Notes under the pieces: model-generated
Seen by the model: only the letters and a program-made list of their open reading frames with translations
Database searches by the model: none
What the model was told of the DNA's origin: nothing
Program-made: the position numbers and the translations under genes
Shown here: piece after piece, positions 60,417 to 64,000 of the stretch
Layout of the letters: each line of letters opens with the position of its first letter
How positions within the stretch are numbered: position 1 is the stretch's first letter
Source of the DNA: Providencia rettgeri
GTDB taxonomy: Bacteria > Pseudomonadota > Gammaproteobacteria > Enterobacterales > Enterobacteriaceae
Direction: 5' to 3'
Length of the DNA stretch: 64,000 nucleotides
Assembly (NCBI RefSeq): GCF_023205015.1
Contig: NZ_CP096258.1
Coordinates: 248,001 to 312,000, forward strand

Positions 60417-61805
60417 TTATTTTTCGAGAGGGAAGACTAAATTCAGAACAATTGCAGTTAAACCACCCGCAGCAATACCAGAAGAAAACAATGTTTTTAG
60501 CCAGTCAGGTGCGAATTGCAAAATCAAAGGTTGCTGTGAAACGCCCATACCCACTGCGAGGGAAAGCGCAATAATCATGATAGCCCGGCGATTGAGCGGT
60601 TCACGAGATACAATGCGTACACCTGAAGCGGCAATGGTACCAAACATTACAATGGTTGCTCCGCCCAGCACAGGTTCGGGAATTTGTTGCACGAAGCCTG
60701 CAACCGCAGGGAACAGCCCCAATAGCACTAACATTAAAGCGACAATGTAGCCGACATAGCGACTTGCCACCCCAGTTAACTGGATAACACCGTTGTTTTG
60801 CCCAAAGCAAGAGTTAGGGAAAGTATTAAATACCGCAGAAACCATCGAGTTCAAACCATTAGCAAGTACGCCACCTTTGATACGTTTCATGTACAAAGGG
60901 CCGCGAACCGGTTGCTCAGATACATCAGAAGTGGCGGTAATATCACCTATCGTTTCTAAGGAAGTCACCATAAAAATAAGAATTAATGGGATCAACAGGT
61001 TCCAGTCGAAGGATAAGCCATAATAAAAGGGCTCAGGGACAGTAATAATTGGCTGGTTGGCTTCCATTGGTTGCGCATTTGGCAACATGTCCATCCACCA
61101 AGCTGCAATATAACCAACAGCCATAGCAATGACTAAAGATGCGACACGTAAGTAAGGGTTTTTCTGCCGATTAAGTAAAATAATAACCGCTAAAACAACC
61201 CCAGCCAAAATCAAATAGTCTGGTGAACCGAAGGTGTTATCGCTAATCGCACCATAGCCACCGCCAATGGATGTTAACCCTACTTGAATCAAGGATAGGC
61301 CGATAATCATGACAACAACACCTGAAACCAGTGGTGTAATGACTCGACGGGCTAGATGTAAGAAGCGAGAAAGAATCACTTCGGTGAGTGCTGCAACTAG
61401 CAATGTGCCGAATAAGGCTGCCATCATCGACGGGATATCAGCGCCACCTTGCTTAAGTGCAACACCCCCCATGATTAAAGGTGCAACAAAGTTAAAACTG
61501 GTTCCTTGAATCGAAAGCAGGCCTGAGCCAATAGGGCCCCATGCACGGATCTGAATTAAAGAAGCAATACCGGAGGCAAATAAAGACATACTAATGATGC
61601 GCTGGGTATCGTGAGCTGGTAGTCCTAATGCCTGACAAATCAGCATCGCAGGGGTAATCACCGCAACAAACATCGCCAGAAGATGTTGCCCAGCGGCAAA
61701 CAAGGCTTGGGGCAGTGGTGGGCGGTCTTCTAATTTATAGATGAGTTCGCTTTGCGTTTGTATGGTCGCTTCAGTAGTTTGTTTTTCAGACGTCGCAGTA
61801 TTCAT
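60417..61805 (-). CDS. xanP: Xanthine permease XanP
   Basis: A 462-residue NCS2 nucleobase-ascorbate-type permease with about 12-14 membrane segments. SELIYKLEDRPPLPQALFAAGQHLLAMFVAVITP and the signature QNNGVIQLTGVASRYVG match E. coli XanP. Hot-spot residues for xanthine (Glu in ITSLETIGDIT, Asn in GQNNGVI) are present. The start is uncertain: ATG at 61805 or 61814. Longer readings begin at a TTG within the PurR-like site. Confidence 0.93.
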   Translation of the reverse strand: MNTATSEKQTTEATIQTQSELIYKLEDRPPLPQALFAAGQHLLAMFVAVITPAMLICQALGLPAHDTQRIISMSLFASGIASLIQIRAWGPIGSGLLSIQGTSFNFVAPLIMGGVALKQGGADIPSMMAALFGTLLVAALTEVILSRFLHLARRVITPLVSGVVVMIIGLSLIQVGLTSIGGGYGAISDNTFGSPDYLILAGVVLAVIILLNRQKNPYLRVASLVIAMAVGYIAAWWMDMLPNAQPMEANQPIITVPEPFYYGLSFDWNLLIPLILIFMVTSLETIGDITATSDVSEQPVRGPLYMKRIKGGVLANGLNSMVSAVFNTFPNSCFGQNNGVIQLTGVASRYVGYIVALMLVLLGLFPAVAGFVQQIPEPVLGGATIVMFGTIAASGVRIVSREPLNRRAIMIIALSLAVGMGVSQQPLILQFAPDWLKTLFSSGIAAGGLTAIVLNLVFPLEK

Positions 61806-61856
61806 TGCCTTCATTTCTCGCCAACAAAAAACGCATTGTAATGTGTCGAAATTAAA

Positions 61857-61872
61857 AAGCAATCGTTTGCGC
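61857..61872 (-). promoter_or_regulatory. PurR-like box upstream of xanP
   Basis: GCAATCGTTTGC (61859-61870) differs at one base from the PurR core GCAAACGTTTGC. It lies 52 bp before xanP in the divergent xanP-gltS spacer. Confidence 0.6.
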
Positions 61873-62040
61873 GTAAAAAATATTGATCAATGTTAAATAA
61901 GGCTGTCACATTTTTATATCTTTTAACTTGTATTTATAACAGTTTTTTTTTCTAATCCTATAACCTGCTTTTGGCGTTTTAAGGAAGAAATTAACGTCTT
62001 ACTAGTTTTTGATAATTTTAACAACAGACGAGGTACGTGA

Positions 62041-63255
62041 ATGTATCATCTCGATGTCTACGGTACACTGGTAGCAGCTACCTTAGTACTATTACTTGGG
62101 CGTAAACTGGTCAAATCAGTTCCTTTCCTTGAAAAATATACAATCCCTGAACCTGTTGCGGGTGGGTTGTTAGTAGCTTTTAGTCTTTTATTGCTTAAAC
62201 AATTATTTGACTGGAGCCTTTCTTTTGACTTATCACTGCAAGAACCTATGATGCTGGCATTTTTTGCCACAATTGGTCTTAATGCCAACCTTGCTAGTTT
62301 GAAGGCTGGTGGTAAGGCATTGTTTATCTTCATTTTTGTGGTTGTTGGTTTATTGCTTGTCCAAAATACGGTAGGGATTGCTCTTGCTGAATTATTGGGA
62401 TTAGACCCTCTCATGGGGCTATTAGCTGGTTCAGTTACCTTATCGGGTGGTCATGGAACTGGTGCGGCATGGGGGAAAATTTTCACTGAAAGCTATGGTT
62501 TCCAAAGTGCAACAGAAGTTGCAATGGCGTGTGCTACATTTGGACTTGTTCTCGGTGGTTTAATCGGCGGGCCTGTTGCACGTTTTCTAACGCGTAATAT
62601 TCCAACGCCAGGAACGGCTGATGATGATAAAGACGTTCCAACTGCATTTGAGAAACCACAATCTGGGCGCATGATCACTTCAATGGTTTTAATTGAAACT
62701 ATTGCACTGATCGCTATTTGTCTATTGGTGGGAAGTTTTATTGCAGGCGAATTAGCCGATACTCCTTTCGCATTGCCTAAGTTTGTCTGCGTACTTTTTG
62801 TTGGTGTCATTTTAAGTAACAGCTTATCACTGCTTGGTTTTTACCGAGTATTCGACCGCGCTGTTTCTGTCATGGGTAACGTGAGCCTCTCATTATTCTT
62901 AGCAATGGCACTCATGAGCTTGAAGCTGTGGGAATTAGCATCACTTGCAATCCCAATGATTATCATTCTTGCTGTACAGGCTTGTGTGATGGCGGGATAT
63001 GCTATTTTTGTGACTTTCCGCGTGATGGGCAAAAACTATGACGCTGCAATCTTAGCTGCAGGTCATTGTGGGTTTGGTCTTGGTGCGACACCAACAGCGA
63101 TTGCGAATATGCAAGCTGTTACGGATAGATTAGGTCCATCTCACTTAGCATTCTTGGTTGTACCAATGGTTGGGGCATTCTTCATTGATATTGTTAATGC
63201 GATAGTGATTAAACTGTATCTGATGCTGCCATTATTCCCAACGATTGCTGGTTAA
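62041..63255 (+). CDS. gltS: Sodium/glutamate symporter
   Basis: A 404-residue inner-membrane carrier of the GltS family that imports glutamate with Na+. Two inverted halves, each with a Gly-rich re-entrant loop: SGGHGTGAAWG (about residue 138) and GHCGFGLGATPTAIANM (about 340). Length matches E. coli GltS (401). Between xanP and recG, as in E. coli. Confidence 0.96.
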   Translation: MYHLDVYGTLVAATLVLLLGRKLVKSVPFLEKYTIPEPVAGGLLVAFSLLLLKQLFDWSLSFDLSLQEPMMLAFFATIGLNANLASLKAGGKALFIFIFVVVGLLLVQNTVGIALAELLGLDPLMGLLAGSVTLSGGHGTGAAWGKIFTESYGFQSATEVAMACATFGLVLGGLIGGPVARFLTRNIPTPGTADDDKDVPTAFEKPQSGRMITSMVLIETIALIAICLLVGSFIAGELADTPFALPKFVCVLFVGVILSNSLSLLGFYRVFDRAVSVMGNVSLSLFLAMALMSLKLWELASLAIPMIIILAVQACVMAGYAIFVTFRVMGKNYDAAILAAGHCGFGLGATPTAIANMQAVTDRLGPSHLAFLVVPMVGAFFIDIVNAIVIKLYLMLPLFPTIAG

Positions 63256-63288
63256 CTTTCATTTTATAATAAATCAAGTAAAGCAGGT

Positions 63289-63314
63289 ATTGCCGTGAAA
63301 ATATTCACGGCAAT
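63289..63314. terminator. Bidirectional terminator between gltS and recG
   Basis: ATTGCCGTGAA (63289-63299) and TTCACGGCAAT (63304-63314) form a perfect 11-bp stem with a four-base loop, then TTTCATTTT. Confidence 0.9.
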
Positions 63315-63352
63315 TTTCATTTTAGGGAACGAATAAAAAGAAGATATAAAAC

Positions 63353-64000
63353 TTAAGCGTGGCTGTACTGCTCTCGCTCAGGTAACCAACGCTCAATAAG
63401 TTGTTGTGCATTTTCGGGGTGATTTTGTTGAATATGGCGAGCAAGGCGTTGCACTTCTGGCAACATGTATTGGTCACGCAACAAATCTGCGACTTTAAAT
63501 TCTGCATTTCCTGTTTGTCTAGTGCCTAATAATTCCCCTGGCCCGCGAATTTCGAGATCTTTTTGTGCGATAACAAAGCCATCATTGCTGTCCCGCAACA
63601 CTTGTAGTCTTTGTTTAGCGGTATGGGTTAACGGTGTCTTGTACAATAAGACACAGTGAGACGCGATAGCTCCACGGCCGACCCGCCCTCTTAGTTGGTG
63701 TAACTGAGCCAAACCAAGGCGTTCAGGGTTATCAATAATCATTAAACTTGCATTTGGCACATCCACACCGACTTCAATAACCGTCGTAGCAACCAGCAGT
63801 TGAATTTCATTCTGTTTAAAAGCCGCCATAATACTTTGCTTTTCAGCGGGTTTCATTCGACCATGAACTAAACCGACTTTCAATTCAGGTAATGCCAGTG
63901 CGAGCTCTTCGCTGGTCACTTGAGCTGCTTGCGCTTCTAATAATTCAGAGTCTTCAATGAGTGTGCAGACCCAATAGGCTTGGCGGCCTTCTTCAATACA
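63353..64000 (-). CDS. recG: ATP-dependent DNA helicase RecG (3' part)
   Basis: The last 215 residues of RecG, a superfamily 2 helicase that regresses stalled forks and branch-migrates Holliday junctions. The open frame runs to the end of the window and starts CIEEGRQAYWVCTLIEDSEL. Helicase motifs seen are TTVIEVGVDVPNAS (motif V) and QLHQLRGRVGRG (motif VI), then the RecG wedge GPGELLGTRQTGNAEFKVADL. A GTG at 63919 is internal, not a start. Confidence 0.97.
   Translation of the reverse strand, partial: CIEEGRQAYWVCTLIEDSELLEAQAAQVTSEELALALPELKVGLVHGRMKPAEKQSIMAAFKQNEIQLLVATTVIEVGVDVPNASLMIIDNPERLGLAQLHQLRGRVGRGAIASHCVLLYKTPLTHTAKQRLQVLRDSNDGFVIAQKDLEIRGPGELLGTRQTGNAEFKVADLLRDQYMLPEVQRLARHIQQNHPENAQQLIERWLPEREQYSHA

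Noticed and set aside
63353..63919. recG read as a short gene starting at 63919.
   Set aside because: The codon at 63919 is an internal GTG; the RecG frame is open to the window end and matches RecG upstream of it.
1..64000. tRNA, rRNA, prophage or insertion sequence genes.
   Set aside because: No cloverleaf-forming segment, ribosomal RNA sequence, transposase or phage protein was recognised on reading both strands.

Overview
The window reads as the chromosome of a member of the Enterobacterales, most likely Providencia (Morganellaceae). Nearly every housekeeping protein aligns in memory with its Escherichia coli orthologue over full length. The rest is typical of the Proteus/Providencia branch: a divergent ampC-ampR pair, chaperone-usher fimbrial operons that carry MrpJ-like XRE regulators, and rather AT-rich spacers. 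The genus is an inference from gene content, not a computed result.

Layout. 1-3100: two DUF2569 membrane proteins flanking a YeaO-like DUF488 protein, then an ABC-F ATPase. 3434-7202: glycerol-3-phosphate genes glpD and glpEGR. 7292-17830: a block syntenic with E. coli 75-77 min (nfuA, gntX, bioH, feoABC, tex, greB, ompR-envZ). 17830-18157: two 127-bp ERIC-like repeats. 18322-23001: Pho box and pstSCAB-phoU. 23255-25711: an amino-acid-type ABC importer with no ATPase gene. 25897-27231: adenine permease adeP with a PurR box. 27579-29674: yihI and hemN.

29802-47815 is an accessory island between hemN and glnG, which are neighbours in E. coli. It holds ampC-ampR and two paralogous fimbrial clusters in tandem (pilin, chaperone, usher, two-domain adhesin, two minor pilins, XRE regulators). 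The first cluster on the map has an extra adhesin and extra regulators.

47816-51913: glnG, glnL and glnA with NtrC sites and a sigma-54 promoter spaced as in E. coli. 52306-53130: a YqjI/PadR-like regulator with a 42-bp coding minisatellite (His/Cys-rich) and three GATATATC-centred palindromes upstream. 53564-58474: typA, an unknown membrane protein, yihX, dtd, fabY (yiiD). 58534-64000: yicH, xanP (PurR-like box), gltS and the 3' part of recG.

The most distinctive signals are: the ERIC-like family, whose arms show compensatory changes and which sits exactly on stop codons; the twin fimbrial operons with five XRE regulators, one translationally coupled to an adhesin; the minisatellite metal-binding repressor; the transporter lacking an ATPase; and a possible attenuator in front of the ABC-F gene. 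No insertion sequence, prophage, CRISPR array, rRNA or tRNA gene was recognised.
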